Below, piece after piece: positions 49,733 through 58,287 of a stretch of DNA of 64,000 bases; position 1 is the first letter of the stretch; the number at the start of each line of letters is the position of its first letter. This stretch comes from a virus. The notes under the pieces are model-generated. The model was not told the origin of the DNA. It ran no database searches and worked only from the letters and a program-made list of their open reading frames with translations. The translations under genes were made by a program, and so were the position numbers. The DNA lies in IMG/VR virus record IMGVR_UViG_3300009093_000035, positions 124,001 to 188,000 of that record; one strand, given 5' to 3'.

Positions 49733-50344
49733 TCAGAGGGTTCCCTTCAACGACGGGTAGTTCCGATCGAACCAGGAAACGGCCTCGCGTCCCGACTGGC
49801 TCATGATGATCCCGTTCCGAAGCGAAGAGAACAGGGACTTCAGGGCGACCTTGGCCAAGGCCGAGTCCGCCTCCTGAAGGTGGTAGTCGGCGACGAGGAG
49901 ACTCACGATCTGATCCTCGTTGCCAGAGAGTTCGAAGCTTCCCGTAAGCCAGAAGCTCATCGAGGCCCCTGCCGCGTAGGCGTCGGTCTCGTACTTCACA
50001 CGAGACTCAGTCTCCGTCGCATAGAGCCAGAGGAACTCCGTGCTCGAAGCGTGGAACTGGATCACGTGTTGGATCTCATGGGTGAGGATCTGGATGAACT
50101 CCCGAGGATCTCCGTTGAGGGTCGCGTCGGGCATGTAGACCGTGTCCCCGAGCGTCGTCGTGATCCGAGTCAGGAAGTCCGAGCCGGACGCGAGCCCCCC
50201 GGTTCCGAGCGTACGGGCGAGGTCGAACCCCGTCGCGACGGCCTTCATGACGTCAGAGGTCTCCTTCTGGACGACCTTCGCCCCGAACTTCCCGCACATG
50301 TACGAAGAGAACTCGGCCGCTACCTTCTTCATGTCGACGGTCAT
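49733..50344 (-). CDS. HExxH metallopeptidase-like protein
   Basis: A 203-residue protein from ATG 50344 (ATGA overlap). 'FIQILTHEIQHVIQFH' gives an HExxH zinc motif near residue 95, followed by 'TETESRVKYETDAYA' whose Glu could be the third ligand. 'MRR' upstream frame is not used. Possibly a cytoplasmic peptidase or minor virion enzyme; substrate unknown. Confidence 0.65.
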   Translation of the reverse strand: MTVDMKKVAAEFSSYMCGKFGAKVVQKETSDVMKAVATGFDLARTLGTGGLASGSDFLTRITTTLGDTVYMPDATLNGDPREFIQILTHEIQHVIQFHASSTEFLWLYATETESRVKYETDAYAAGASMSFWLTGSFELSGNEDQIVSLLVADYHLQEADSALAKVALKSLFSSLRNGIIMSQSGREAVSWFDRNYPSLKGTL

Positions 50345-50592
50345 GGCTGACCTCCCGCGCAGGCCGACTGAGGGACACAAGCGTGGACCCCGTCGGACGT
50401 CATACAACAGACCGCCCCGAGCGAGGCACAGGTCACGTCCCCTACCGGAGACCAACGCTGAGTCCCTGAACAGACCTGGGGGCGATCGTCGATACACGTC
50501 GAGGTACTCGGAGCGCATCCGCTAGGAGCCGGTAGGTGTGGGCAACCGCTGACGACGAGCGTCAGGACGAGACTAGTGAGAATGGGCTTCAT
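50341..50592 (-). CDS. Cys-rich lipoprotein
   Basis: An 83-residue protein from ATG 50592. Signal peptide 'MKPILTSLVLTLVVSGC' ends in a lipobox (V-S-G-C, Cys17). Mature part has about eleven further Cys in a short span ('CIDDRPQVCSG', 'TCASLGAVCCMTSDG'). Anchored at the outer membrane periplasmic face in a Gram-negative host, or to the membrane in others. Role unknown; overlaps the next gene by 20 bp. Confidence 0.7.
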   Translation of the reverse strand: MKPILTSLVLTLVVSGCPHLPAPSGCAPSTSTCIDDRPQVCSGTQRWSPVGDVTCASLGAVCCMTSDGVHACVPQSACAGGQP

Positions 50593-51787
50593 GATCCGCT
50601 CCGCAGAAGGGGCATTTTCCGGATTCCCGGAAGAGAGTCTCCACCTCGGAAACCGAGGTACCGTGTTCCTGGCGGAGCGTTTCGAGCTTAGCTGTAAGAG
50701 TCCCTACCGTCGCCTTAGCGGCCTTCCACTTCTCAGCCAGGGTACGGAGCGCCTCGATACGGTCGCGGGCTTCTAGAGCCCCTTTCGGGTCCGGGAGGAC
50801 CATCGCCCTAAACCCCTCTGAGGCTTTCCGGGATAGGTCTCGTTCCGACTTCGCCTTCGCGAGCCGAGACCCGGTTCCGGAGACCCACTCTAGAGCCGCA
50901 CTGGTCTTCTTCGCCCGGGCGACTAGGTCAGGATCTCCGATCGTGATCCCCTTCGCGGGAAGCAGCTTCGACAGCACCTCCTTCGAGGTTACCAGTCGAT
51001 CTCGAAGGCCTGAGACTTCGGAGTACGCCTTCTGTCCGGCCTTGATTCGGTCCGACCCAGAGATCTCGACCTTCCTCACTGGAAGAAGCTTCGAGACTGC
51101 ATCCCTGGACGAGACCCACCGCTCCCTGAGGGCCAGTATCTCCCGATGAGAGCGGCGTCCGCCCTCGATCTTCTCGTTCAAAGGGCCCAACGCCCGAACC
51201 TTCGAGGCGAGGTCGTCCAGCCCGTCGAACTTCTGTAGTTCCAACTCGAACCGAGTCGTGTCCGCCGTCCGAACCTTCAGATCCGAGGCGGCGCTACGAC
51301 GGTCAGACTGAGAGAGACGAAGAGCTTCGTTGAGAACGCCGACCTTATCGATGTTCGCGATCGCTTCCGCGAGAACGCTCCCCGGCTTGTCGAGGAGGAA
51401 GATCTGTCCCACGAACTGGTGGGCGAACTGGGGCCACAAGTCGGCCCCTGTAGCCTCGATCGGATAGACCCCAAGCTTCTTCACGTCCTCGGGAGCCCCG
51501 GATCCGACCCGTTCGAGCGTCGTCCCGTCCAGCTCGTACCGATTCACCTTCGGGCCCTTCTCCCAGGAGAGCTTGTGGCCGTCCGAGAAAGAGAGGTCCA
51601 CTTTCGAGGAGTCCTTCCCGGAACGGACGAAGCTCGTCCCACGAGTGTTCGTGAACGCCCCGAAGATCGCTCGGATCAGCGCCGTCTTCCCTGAGTTGTT
51701 CGGACCGGTGATGATCGTGAGACCATTCACCTCAATCGTCACATCCCCGATAGACTGGAAGTCGCGGACTCGAACCGAAAAAGGCAT
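50573..51787 (-). CDS. N-terminal half of Rad50/SbcC-type ATPase
   Basis: A 404-residue protein from ATG 51787 with GGAGG six bases upstream. 'VRDFQSIGDVTIEVNGLTII' and Walker A 'GPNNSGKTALI' open it; a long coiled coil follows (about 165-385). It ends 'ESGKCPFCGADHEAHSH', a zinc hook (CxxC) at the very C-terminus. There is no Walker B. Its partner is the C-terminal half at 45605-46234. The zinc hook ends the chain instead of linking two arms. Confidence 0.88.
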   Translation of the reverse strand: MPFSVRVRDFQSIGDVTIEVNGLTIITGPNNSGKTALIRAIFGAFTNTRGTSFVRSGKDSSKVDLSFSDGHKLSWEKGPKVNRYELDGTTLERVGSGAPEDVKKLGVYPIEATGADLWPQFAHQFVGQIFLLDKPGSVLAEAIANIDKVGVLNEALRLSQSDRRSAASDLKVRTADTTRFELELQKFDGLDDLASKVRALGPLNEKIEGGRRSHREILALRERWVSSRDAVSKLLPVRKVEISGSDRIKAGQKAYSEVSGLRDRLVTSKEVLSKLLPAKGITIGDPDLVARAKKTSAALEWVSGTGSRLAKAKSERDLSRKASEGFRAMVLPDPKGALEARDRIEALRTLAEKWKAAKATVGTLTAKLETLRQEHGTSVSEVETLFRESGKCPFCGADHEAHSH

Positions 51788-51803
51788 TGACCACCTCCGC
51801 AAG

Positions 51804-51819
51804 GGGCCGAGAGGCCCCC
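51804..51819 (-). repeat. Hairpin GGGGCC-loop-GGCCCC
   Basis: A 6-bp perfect stem with a 4-nt loop between recA stop and the SbcC N-half start. A second stem candidate, CGTAG-CGT-CTACG, is next to it. No T-run, so perhaps attenuation or mRNA processing. Confidence 0.45.
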
Positions 51820-51846
51820 GCGTTCGTAGACGCTACGCGAAAGGAA

Positions 51847-53187
51847 TCAGGCCTCTTCGCTCTCTTCCGCAGCCTTCTTCTTCGCTGCCAACTCTTCCTC
51901 GGTCGGGGGAAGAATGTCGTCGAACAGGTTGTCGGTGACGGCGTCGTCCTCGAAGATCTCCGATCCGTCCGGGCCTTCGTCCGCCGATTCCGACGCCTTC
52001 ACGGCGCTCAGCTTCGGGACGAGGAGGCTGAAGAGCGTCTGGAGGGCGCCCTTCCTCTCGGCGATCTGCTTGATCAGCGGATCCATACCCTGGGCACGGA
52101 TCGAGCCGCCCGGAGCGCCCTCCCACTCGTACCACGAACCGCTCTTCCCGATCACCTTGTAGACGATCGCGAGATCGACGACGGATCGGTTGTTGTCGAT
52201 GCCGACGCCGGACTTGAGATAGAACTTCTGCTCGTGGTGGACGGAGTCGCTCACCTTGCACTTGTCGAGCTTCGCGAGAACGACCGTGCCGGTCACCATC
52301 TCCTCGGTCTTCCCGGTGATGGCGTTGAAGGTCTTCGTCTTCTCCTTGTTGAAGACGCGGAGCATCATCCGCACCGCCGAGTAATACTTCCAGGCCTCTC
52401 CGCCCTGGGGCTCGGCGTCCGGTCCGTGGCCCTGGGAGTTGATCTTCTTTCGAAGCTGGGAGATGCCGATCACGCAAGAGTCGCTCTTGCGAATCAGGGT
52501 CTTGAACTTCGGGAGGAACTGGCTCCACTTCTGAGCCACGAGGCCAATCCGTCCCTGGTCGCCTTCGTCCTCGATGTTCCGATGGAACAGGTCGTGGGGA
52601 ACGCCTGCGCCCACCGAGTCGAGGACGATCAGGTCCACTCCGGCGCTCGCCATCTGGACCATGATCTTCAGACCCTCTTCGAGGGTGTTCGGCTGCATCA
52701 GGAGGAACCGCGACTCGTCCTTCACCGGAACTCCGAGAGTCTCGGCCCAACGAGGATCGACCTCGTTCTCCCAGTCGATGTAGACGCACGTCCCGCCCAT
52801 CGCGCAGACGGAGGCCGCCGTAGAGAGCGCGAGGGTGGTCTTACCCGCGCCCGCGTTCCCGTAGATGTTGATGATGCGACCCTTCGGAAGACCCGGGCAG
52901 GGAGCGACTCCCCGAGAGTTGGGACGACCTCCCACGAGGAAGTCCACCACCATCGCCCCCGTCGGGATGTGGGGCATCGAAGCCTTCAGCTGTCCCTCGG
53001 TGAGAGGGACGACGTGATCTTCCTTCAGGATCTTCTTCAGGGCTTCCCGCGCTCCGATCAGCGGGCTGTTCCCCTTCTTGTTCATGATCGGCTTCGCAGC
53101 CGCCTTCTGCTGAACGGTCTTCAGGATCGCCGACGTGTTCGGCGCCTTCTTCTCGACCTTCTCGGACTTCTCGGGGGTGGGACTCAT
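51847..53187 (-). CDS. recA: RecA/UvsX-like recombinase
   Basis: A 446-residue protein from ATG 53187. Walker A 'YGNAGAGKTT' near 110, Walker B 'VDLIVLDSVGAGVP', 'GISQLRKKI' (loop 1 region) and 'AVRMMLRVFNKEK'. The C-terminal extension is acidic and holds 'TDNLFDDILPPTEEE', a motif shared with the SSB and UvsY-like proteins. Catalyses strand exchange. Confidence 0.9.
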   Translation of the reverse strand: MSPTPEKSEKVEKKAPNTSAILKTVQQKAAAKPIMNKKGNSPLIGAREALKKILKEDHVVPLTEGQLKASMPHIPTGAMVVDFLVGGRPNSRGVAPCPGLPKGRIINIYGNAGAGKTTLALSTAASVCAMGGTCVYIDWENEVDPRWAETLGVPVKDESRFLLMQPNTLEEGLKIMVQMASAGVDLIVLDSVGAGVPHDLFHRNIEDEGDQGRIGLVAQKWSQFLPKFKTLIRKSDSCVIGISQLRKKINSQGHGPDAEPQGGEAWKYYSAVRMMLRVFNKEKTKTFNAITGKTEEMVTGTVVLAKLDKCKVSDSVHHEQKFYLKSGVGIDNNRSVVDLAIVYKVIGKSGSWYEWEGAPGGSIRAQGMDPLIKQIAERKGALQTLFSLLVPKLSAVKASESADEGPDGSEIFEDDAVTDNLFDDILPPTEEELAAKKKAAEESEEA

Positions 53188-53227
53188 AGGCTCTTGTCTC
53201 TTTTCGTTCCGGGGAGTCCGCGAGCCG

Positions 53228-53869
53228 TTAGGAGGCCTTCGACCAGAGGAAGAACCTGTCTTCCTCTCGATACATCAGGCCCTTCTCAACGACTTGTCCG
53301 GCTCTCTTCCCCCGCTTGAAGGTGTGGATCAATAGGAACTGCTTTTGCTCTACAGGTGTGAGGGTCTCCGCGGAGATCTCCCCTTCATAGAGCTTCCAGA
53401 AACGACCAGCGAGGCGCCCGATCAAATAGGCGTCCGCTTCGTTGTGATTCCAGGTCCCCCCTCCCGCATCCGCACGCGCGGCCTGAACCATGTCGCCCTT
53501 CATCATCTTCCAAGACTTCGGTCTCGCTAGCGATTCTCTCGCGTGAGACTTGCCCTGGCCGGGTGAGAAGTAGACGACGTCCTTCTGCTCGATTCGAAGG
53601 GCTTCGTTCGAGTAGAGGAACAGGCCGTACATGCCCTCGGAGAAGAGGTCGTTGAAGATCGGAGACTCGATCCCAACGCGGTCCGGCCGAACTTCCTGAA
53701 TGAGTTTCCGAAGAGACTCCCTCATGAAGATATACCGGTCCACGAAGGTCATGCTCGCCTTCGTAGAGAATCGACCCCTCGCCGGACAGCGCTCCGCTCC
53801 GAGCGCCTCTGTCTCATGGACGGCCCATCCGAAGGCCGTCAGCGAGGGGTCGAGCCCTAGGATCCTCAT
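53228..53869 (-). CDS. RuvC-like Holliday junction resolvase
   Basis: A 213-residue protein from ATG 53869. RNase H fold acids: 'ILGLDPSLTAFGWA' (Asp), 'RVGIESPIF' (Glu), 'NEADAYLIG' (Asp). Slightly longer than RuvC (173) with an extra C-terminal helix region. Likely cleaves recombination or packaging junctions. Adjacent to recA and the SSB candidate. Confidence 0.8.
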   Translation of the reverse strand: MRILGLDPSLTAFGWAVHETEALGAERCPARGRFSTKASMTFVDRYIFMRESLRKLIQEVRPDRVGIESPIFNDLFSEGMYGLFLYSNEALRIEQKDVVYFSPGQGKSHARESLARPKSWKMMKGDMVQAARADAGGGTWNHNEADAYLIGRLAGRFWKLYEGEISAETLTPVEQKQFLLIHTFKRGKRAGQVVEKGLMYREEDRFFLWSKAS

Positions 53870-53870
53870 C

Positions 53871-54608
53871 TCAGGTGAGGATGTCGTCGAGCATGGAGTC
53901 GAACTCCTTGTCCGACTTCGCAGCTCCGCCCGCTCCTCCGCCGCCACCGCCCGGTCCGCCACCCGGACGGCCGCCGCCGTTGCCCGAGCTCATCTTCTCG
54001 CGGATCTGGTCGAGCGTGAGATCCTGGGCCAGCTCACCGGCGAGCTGCGGGATCGCCGCCTTCGTCGCTTCGATGATGAGGTTGGCGCGCGCCGGATCCT
54101 TCTCGTAGAGCTTCCGGAAGAGGTTCTCCCGGCACGGGGAGATCGTGATCTTCTGGTACTGGGCGTCCGTGCAGTGGAGCGTGAGGTCGTGCTGGCCGAG
54201 CGGGAACTCGCCGTGGTTCTGCTCGATGTTCCGGTACTTGTCCGTGGAGAAGATCCACGGCATGACCTGGAACTTGTTCTCCGCGAAGCCGGACTTGTCG
54301 AGCATGCCCTTCGAGTCCGTGGGCCACAGGGCGATCAGCGTCGCGACCTGCATCTTCGACTGCTGACCCGCGAGCTTCACCCACTCCGGACCGTGGTCGA
54401 TGAAGTACCCGACGCCCTGGAGGTAGAGGCGCTTCACGCCGAGGAACTTCGGGGTCTTCGCGTCGAGGTCGGGCTTCCCCTCCTCCATCCCCGGCCAGTA
54501 CACGAACGAGATGCGGTACTTCTCGTCCTGCTTCGCCTTGAAGCGACGGTTCTTCGAACCGAGATTGTCGTCTCCGACTCCGAAACCAAACTCTTCGAAA
54601 CCACTCAT
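53871..54608 (-). CDS. Single-strand DNA-binding protein candidate (gp32-like)
   Basis: A 245-residue protein from ATG 54608 with AGGAGAG upstream. An aromatic, mixed core (about 20-190) with a 'CTDAQYQKITISPCRENLFR' segment, a glycine-rich linker ('GGGRPGGGPGGGGGGAGG') and an acidic tail 'DKEFDSMLDDILT' give the layout of phage T4 gp32-type and bacterial SSBs. Position beside recA and RuvC fits. No direct homologue recognised. Confidence 0.65.
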   Translation of the reverse strand: MSGFEEFGFGVGDDNLGSKNRRFKAKQDEKYRISFVYWPGMEEGKPDLDAKTPKFLGVKRLYLQGVGYFIDHGPEWVKLAGQQSKMQVATLIALWPTDSKGMLDKSGFAENKFQVMPWIFSTDKYRNIEQNHGEFPLGQHDLTLHCTDAQYQKITISPCRENLFRKLYEKDPARANLIIEATKAAIPQLAGELAQDLTLDQIREKMSSGNGGGRPGGGPGGGGGGAGGAAKSDKEFDSMLDDILT

Positions 54609-54630
54609 GGCTACTCTCTCCTGTTTGAAC

Positions 54631-54669
54631 GAGGGCTAGTGTCATTCACTGATATGAAGGGACACCCTC
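54631..54669 (-). promoter_or_regulatory. Leader hairpin upstream of SSB gene
   Basis: GAGG/CCTC and GTGTC/GACAC pair across a 17-nt loop with a short bulge, 23 bp before the SSB start. SSB genes of T4 are autoregulated through a leader RNA structure; whether this stem acts likewise is a guess. Confidence 0.35.
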
Positions 54670-54682
54670 TGGACATTCCTCT

Positions 54683-54690
54683 TTACGCTC
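54683..54690 (-). promoter_or_regulatory. GCGTAA motif upstream of SSB gene
   Basis: Minus strand reads TTAGAGCGTAAAGAGG, 74 nt before ATG 54608 and before the leader hairpin, just after the stop of the coiled-coil gene. Confidence 0.35.
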
Positions 54691-54693
54691 TAA

Positions 54694-55557
54694 CTAGGTA
54701 TCAAACCCTGACAAAATGTCATCCAGTGTCTTATCCACCATCGGTTCGACGACAATGGGCTTCGGAAGGTGGTCGCCCAACCCCTCAAGAGCCTTGTCTA
54801 CGTCCGAGTCCGCGTCCACTCCTGAGGGAAGTTCCTGACGAGGCCCCACCTCTTCGAACAGCTCATCTACGCTGTTCGGACCCGGACTCGCTACGACGGT
54901 CTCTGTCTCCACCTCCTCTGCTACAGATGTACCCACAACGGGCTCCGGAGCCGCCTCGATTTCACTCAAAGCGTTATCCAGGAGCGAGTCCACTTCATCC
55001 GGGGTACCGGCGACGTGGCCCGAGGAAGGTCCGGGAACGCGACGGGTATTCCCCCATCGTCCCCCCAACCCGATCTCTTCCTGACAGATCTTGAGCTGAT
55101 CCCGGAGACGGGAAGCGATGTCCTTCAGGTCGTTCCGCTTCGTTCGGATGACGGTGATTACCGCCTCCAGATCTTCCACGGCGAACAGAAGGGCGCTGAT
55201 CCGCTCGCGTTCGACACGAAGTTTGGTGTGAGCGATCGCGAGACGATCCGAGTAGCTCGGGCCAGATCGAACCTCCGGATTGTTCGTCATGAGGTCCTGG
55301 ACCGAAAGCTCGAACATCGCCTCCGAGCGACGGTGCTCGCGCTTGTACCAGTGGAGATCTTGCGAGACCTCCAGGAACATCCTCTCGGTCCTCGACAAGT
55401 ACCCCCTACACTCCGAGGTCTTCGCGTTCAGACGCTTCGGACCCAACTCCAAAGGATCCGAGTCCAGATCCATCTGCATGGATGCCAGATCCTGATAGAA
55501 CTTCGTGATTCGGTCGGGGGAAACGGAAGGGGCGTCGTTCGTCGTTGAGTTGGTCAT
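54694..55557 (-). CDS. Coiled-coil protein, UvsY-like mediator candidate
   Basis: A 287-residue protein from ATG 55557. Residues about 45-165 are helical ('NPEVRSGPSYSDRLAIAHTK', 'VEDLEAVITVIRTKRNDLKD'), the helix-rich shape of UvsY-type recombination mediators; I recall near-identical blocks in other phages. The C-terminal 120 residues are acidic and end 'VDKTLDDILSGFDT'. Its place between the SSB and RecD-like genes suits a mediator; function inferred. Confidence 0.55.
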   Translation of the reverse strand: MTNSTTNDAPSVSPDRITKFYQDLASMQMDLDSDPLELGPKRLNAKTSECRGYLSRTERMFLEVSQDLHWYKREHRRSEAMFELSVQDLMTNNPEVRSGPSYSDRLAIAHTKLRVERERISALLFAVEDLEAVITVIRTKRNDLKDIASRLRDQLKICQEEIGLGGRWGNTRRVPGPSSGHVAGTPDEVDSLLDNALSEIEAAPEPVVGTSVAEEVETETVVASPGPNSVDELFEEVGPRQELPSGVDADSDVDKALEGLGDHLPKPIVVEPMVDKTLDDILSGFDT

Positions 55558-55907
55558 TTGTCCTGACCCTCCACTTCGTTGATGGCCTCGACGAGGAGTT
55601 TCGCATATCCGGCCTTCGCCGCCGAGATAGCGTCAGCGCCTTGTTCGGGGGAGATGTTACCCCCTGCCACCGCATTTCTAAATGCGGCCAGATCAGCCTC
55701 TCTCGCCAACAAACAGTTGGCCACGACAGCCTCTTTCAAGGTCATCGGTTTTCCACCATCGTCGTCTGTGAGGGAGAACTCAGCCGTGAAGCCCGCCTGA
55801 GAATCCCCCAAGCGACCTTTCACCGAACGAGTAGCGATCACCTTCGTGACTCGGAGACCCGCCTTCACCCTCAGGACTAGTTCCCGGATCTCATCCTTCG
55901 TCGCCAT
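55554..55907 (-). CDS. Hypothetical recombination-region protein
   Basis: A 117-residue protein from ATG 55907, overlapping the helicase gene by 17 bp. N-terminal beta part ('RVTKVIATRSVKGRLGDSQA'), then helix ('VAGGNISPEQGADAISAAKA'). No family recognised. Confidence 0.6.
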   Translation of the reverse strand: MATKDEIRELVLRVKAGLRVTKVIATRSVKGRLGDSQAGFTAEFSLTDDDGGKPMTLKEAVVANCLLAREADLAAFRNAVAGGNISPEQGADAISAAKAGYAKLLVEAINEVEGQDK

Positions 55908-58287
55908 GTGCTCCTGCCAGTAGTCGATCGCAGAGAAGCGTGTTGCGGGCGCTCTCCCTCTCGTTGTTGACCGCTCGAATCAGAGCCGTCCTCGTCCCAG
56001 CGAGAACGACCTTCTTCTTGGCCCGAGTGACGGCCGTGTAGAGAAGGTTCCGCTGGAGCTGATGGGCGAAGGAATCCACCACGGGCATGATGATCACGTC
56101 GTACTCTTGTCCCTGGGACTTGTGTACGGTGATGGCGTACGCCAGTCGCAAGATCAACGGTACCTTCGCGAAAGGAACCTTGATGTGGAGGACCGGCGGA
56201 CCGTGGATCTTGATCTCGACCTCTTTCGCCTTTCGGTCGATCGTGACGACCTTCCCGACGTCTCCGTTGAAGACGCTGAGCTTGTAGTCGTTCCGGACGA
56301 CCATGATCCGGTCGTCCTCGCGGATGATCTCGGATCCGATCTTCATCTCGCGAAGAGACGGCTGCTTCGGGTTGAGTAGCTCCCGAAGGCGAGAGTTCAA
56401 CGTCGTAACTCCCACCGGACCGGAATGCCGAGGGGAAAGGACCTGGAAGGTGGTCGGGGCGAGGCCCGAACGAGAGGCGACCTGTGAGGCGGCGAAGAGC
56501 TTCTCGGCCGCCTTCACGATCAGCTCGGCGACCTGGTCTTCATCCCTCATCTCCATCAGAGCGAAGTCGGTCCCTCTCGGAGCTTCGGGGACCTCGCCGC
56601 GATGGATCGAATGGGCGGCGTGGATGATGGGGGAAGTATCGCTCTGACGGAAGATCTCGGTCAAAGCGACGGTCGGAAAGAGCTTCGAGGCGATCAGGTC
56701 TCGAAGAACGTTCCCGGGCCCCACGGAGGGAAGCTGGGCGGCGTCTCCTACGAAGACCAATCGGGCGTCCTGTCTCGTACAGGTCAAGATCCGATAGAGC
56801 AGGTGCTGATCCACCATCGAGGACTCATCCACGATGACGACCTCGGCGGGGTGGGGGTTGTCGATCGAGTAGCCCCACTCCTCCGCAGCCCCGTCGGTTC
56901 CGGATAGACCGCCCTCGCTGTCCCCCACGATTCCCGCGTAGGTAGAATCGCGGGAAGAGGAGGAGATACCGGCCGACTTGAAGGCTCGGTGGATAGTGGC
57001 AGCCGGAGCCCCCGTAACACTCGCTACGCGCTTCGCGGCGATACCCGTGGGGGCTACGACCAGGAAGGGGATCCCAGCCTCCTGCAGCAAGGTAACCGCC
57101 ATACGGAGGCTGGTGGTTTTACCGGTTCCCGGAAGACCCGAGATTATGGATACCGGCTGACAGACCGCGTTCCTAACGCCGTTGGCCTGCTCCGCCGAAA
57201 GGGAAATGGAGCCCGAAGCCCCGAAGCGCTCCAGAGCGAGATTGACGGCCTCCAGAAGGGTCGAGGCGACCTCGCTCTCCCCCAGGAGGGCCCGGATGTA
57301 GATCGCTTCGATCTCCGGCTTCATCTTCGCGTTCGCCGCGCGTTCCAGGAGGATCTCCGCGGCGTCGTGCTCGATCTTGTACGACCAGGGGTCGTAGATC
57401 GCAGTGAGGCCCTCTCGAACGAAGCGGTCGACGATCAACAAGTCCGCGTCGGCGAGAGTCTTGATAGCTCGGGCGATATCTCGATCTTGGAACTGGGAGT
57501 CGATCGACTTCACCCCGCTCAGCATCTCTCCCGTAGCCGAGTAGAGATGACCGAAACCTCTCCCCGATCGGCAAGAGTAGAGAACAGCCCCCTCGATTCG
57601 AGAGTGGTTCGTCGGGGACGTATCGAGACCAAGACGGATAGCGACCCCGTCAGCATCGTTGAACGTCACCCCATCGATCTGAACCAAGGCCCACGGATTG
57701 ACCGAGAGGACCTCTTGAGCCTTGTCTCCGAAGCGACCCCAGATCTGGCGAATCCTCCCCTGAGGAAGATTGAGGTCGTTCAGGAAGTCCAGAGCGCGGA
57801 AGTGGGCGCGGGCCGCCTGCCATCGACTATGGATGTGGAGAGCGGTGAACTTCGTGAGTCCGGGGATCGCCTCGATCTTCTCCGCGTCCGTGAGAGCCGT
57901 GGCTAGGTCTTCCCCGTAGGCCGCTCGGAGCTTGGCGGCGATCGCCGGGCCCACCCCTTGAGAGACGAGGATCTTCTCGCACGTATCCGCGTCCCAGTCC
58001 TTCTTCATGACCGGAGCGCGGAGAATCCGGAGCTGGCGTCCGTACTGAGGGTGGTTGTCCCACTTCCCCTCGAAGCCGAACCAAGAGCCCACCCCCACCG
58101 ACATCCCGGGGATATCCCCTCGGACCGTTACCACCCCTTCCGAGGCCATGTCCCCGAAGTCTGGTTCCTTCTTTTCCTCGGTTTTGTCGGAGGCAGCCGA
58201 AGCATCCAAGACCATCTTCAGGATGTAGAACGCCTTCGCCTCGTTCTCGAAGATGACGCTGTGTACGCGACCCGAGTAGTAGTTCAT
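55891..58287 (-). CDS. recD: RecD-like DNA helicase
   Basis: A 798-residue protein from ATG 58287 (ATGA overlap); the longer frame upstream lies within the previous gene. N-terminal OB-like part ('MNYYSGRVHSVIFENEAKAF'), HhH region near 150-200 ('VSQGVGPAIAAKLRAAYGED'), then superfamily 1B motor: Walker A 'SGLPGTGKTTS', 'APTGIAAKRV', 'VVIVDESSMVD', 'FVGDAAQLPSVGPGNVLRDL', 'LTEIFRQ', 'YAITVHKSQGQEYD' and 'YTAVTRAKKKVVL'. RecD2-type 5'-3' helicase, probably used in recombination-linked replication. Confidence 0.92.
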   Translation of the reverse strand: MNYYSGRVHSVIFENEAKAFYILKMVLDASAASDKTEEKKEPDFGDMASEGVVTVRGDIPGMSVGVGSWFGFEGKWDNHPQYGRQLRILRAPVMKKDWDADTCEKILVSQGVGPAIAAKLRAAYGEDLATALTDAEKIEAIPGLTKFTALHIHSRWQAARAHFRALDFLNDLNLPQGRIRQIWGRFGDKAQEVLSVNPWALVQIDGVTFNDADGVAIRLGLDTSPTNHSRIEGAVLYSCRSGRGFGHLYSATGEMLSGVKSIDSQFQDRDIARAIKTLADADLLIVDRFVREGLTAIYDPWSYKIEHDAAEILLERAANAKMKPEIEAIYIRALLGESEVASTLLEAVNLALERFGASGSISLSAEQANGVRNAVCQPVSIISGLPGTGKTTSLRMAVTLLQEAGIPFLVVAPTGIAAKRVASVTGAPAATIHRAFKSAGISSSSRDSTYAGIVGDSEGGLSGTDGAAEEWGYSIDNPHPAEVVIVDESSMVDQHLLYRILTCTRQDARLVFVGDAAQLPSVGPGNVLRDLIASKLFPTVALTEIFRQSDTSPIIHAAHSIHRGEVPEAPRGTDFALMEMRDEDQVAELIVKAAEKLFAASQVASRSGLAPTTFQVLSPRHSGPVGVTTLNSRLRELLNPKQPSLREMKIGSEIIREDDRIMVVRNDYKLSVFNGDVGKVVTIDRKAKEVEIKIHGPPVLHIKVPFAKVPLILRLAYAITVHKSQGQEYDVIIMPVVDSFAHQLQRNLLYTAVTRAKKKVVLAGTRTALIRAVNNERESARNTLLCDRLLAGAHGDEG

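Noticed and set aside
51787-53319. Long plus-strand open frame opposite recA (about 510 codons)
   Set aside because: It is a shadow of GC-rich recA codons; the composition is Arg/Leu/Asp-rich with no family pattern and no ribosome site. Same for 22167-23132 and 35551-37077.
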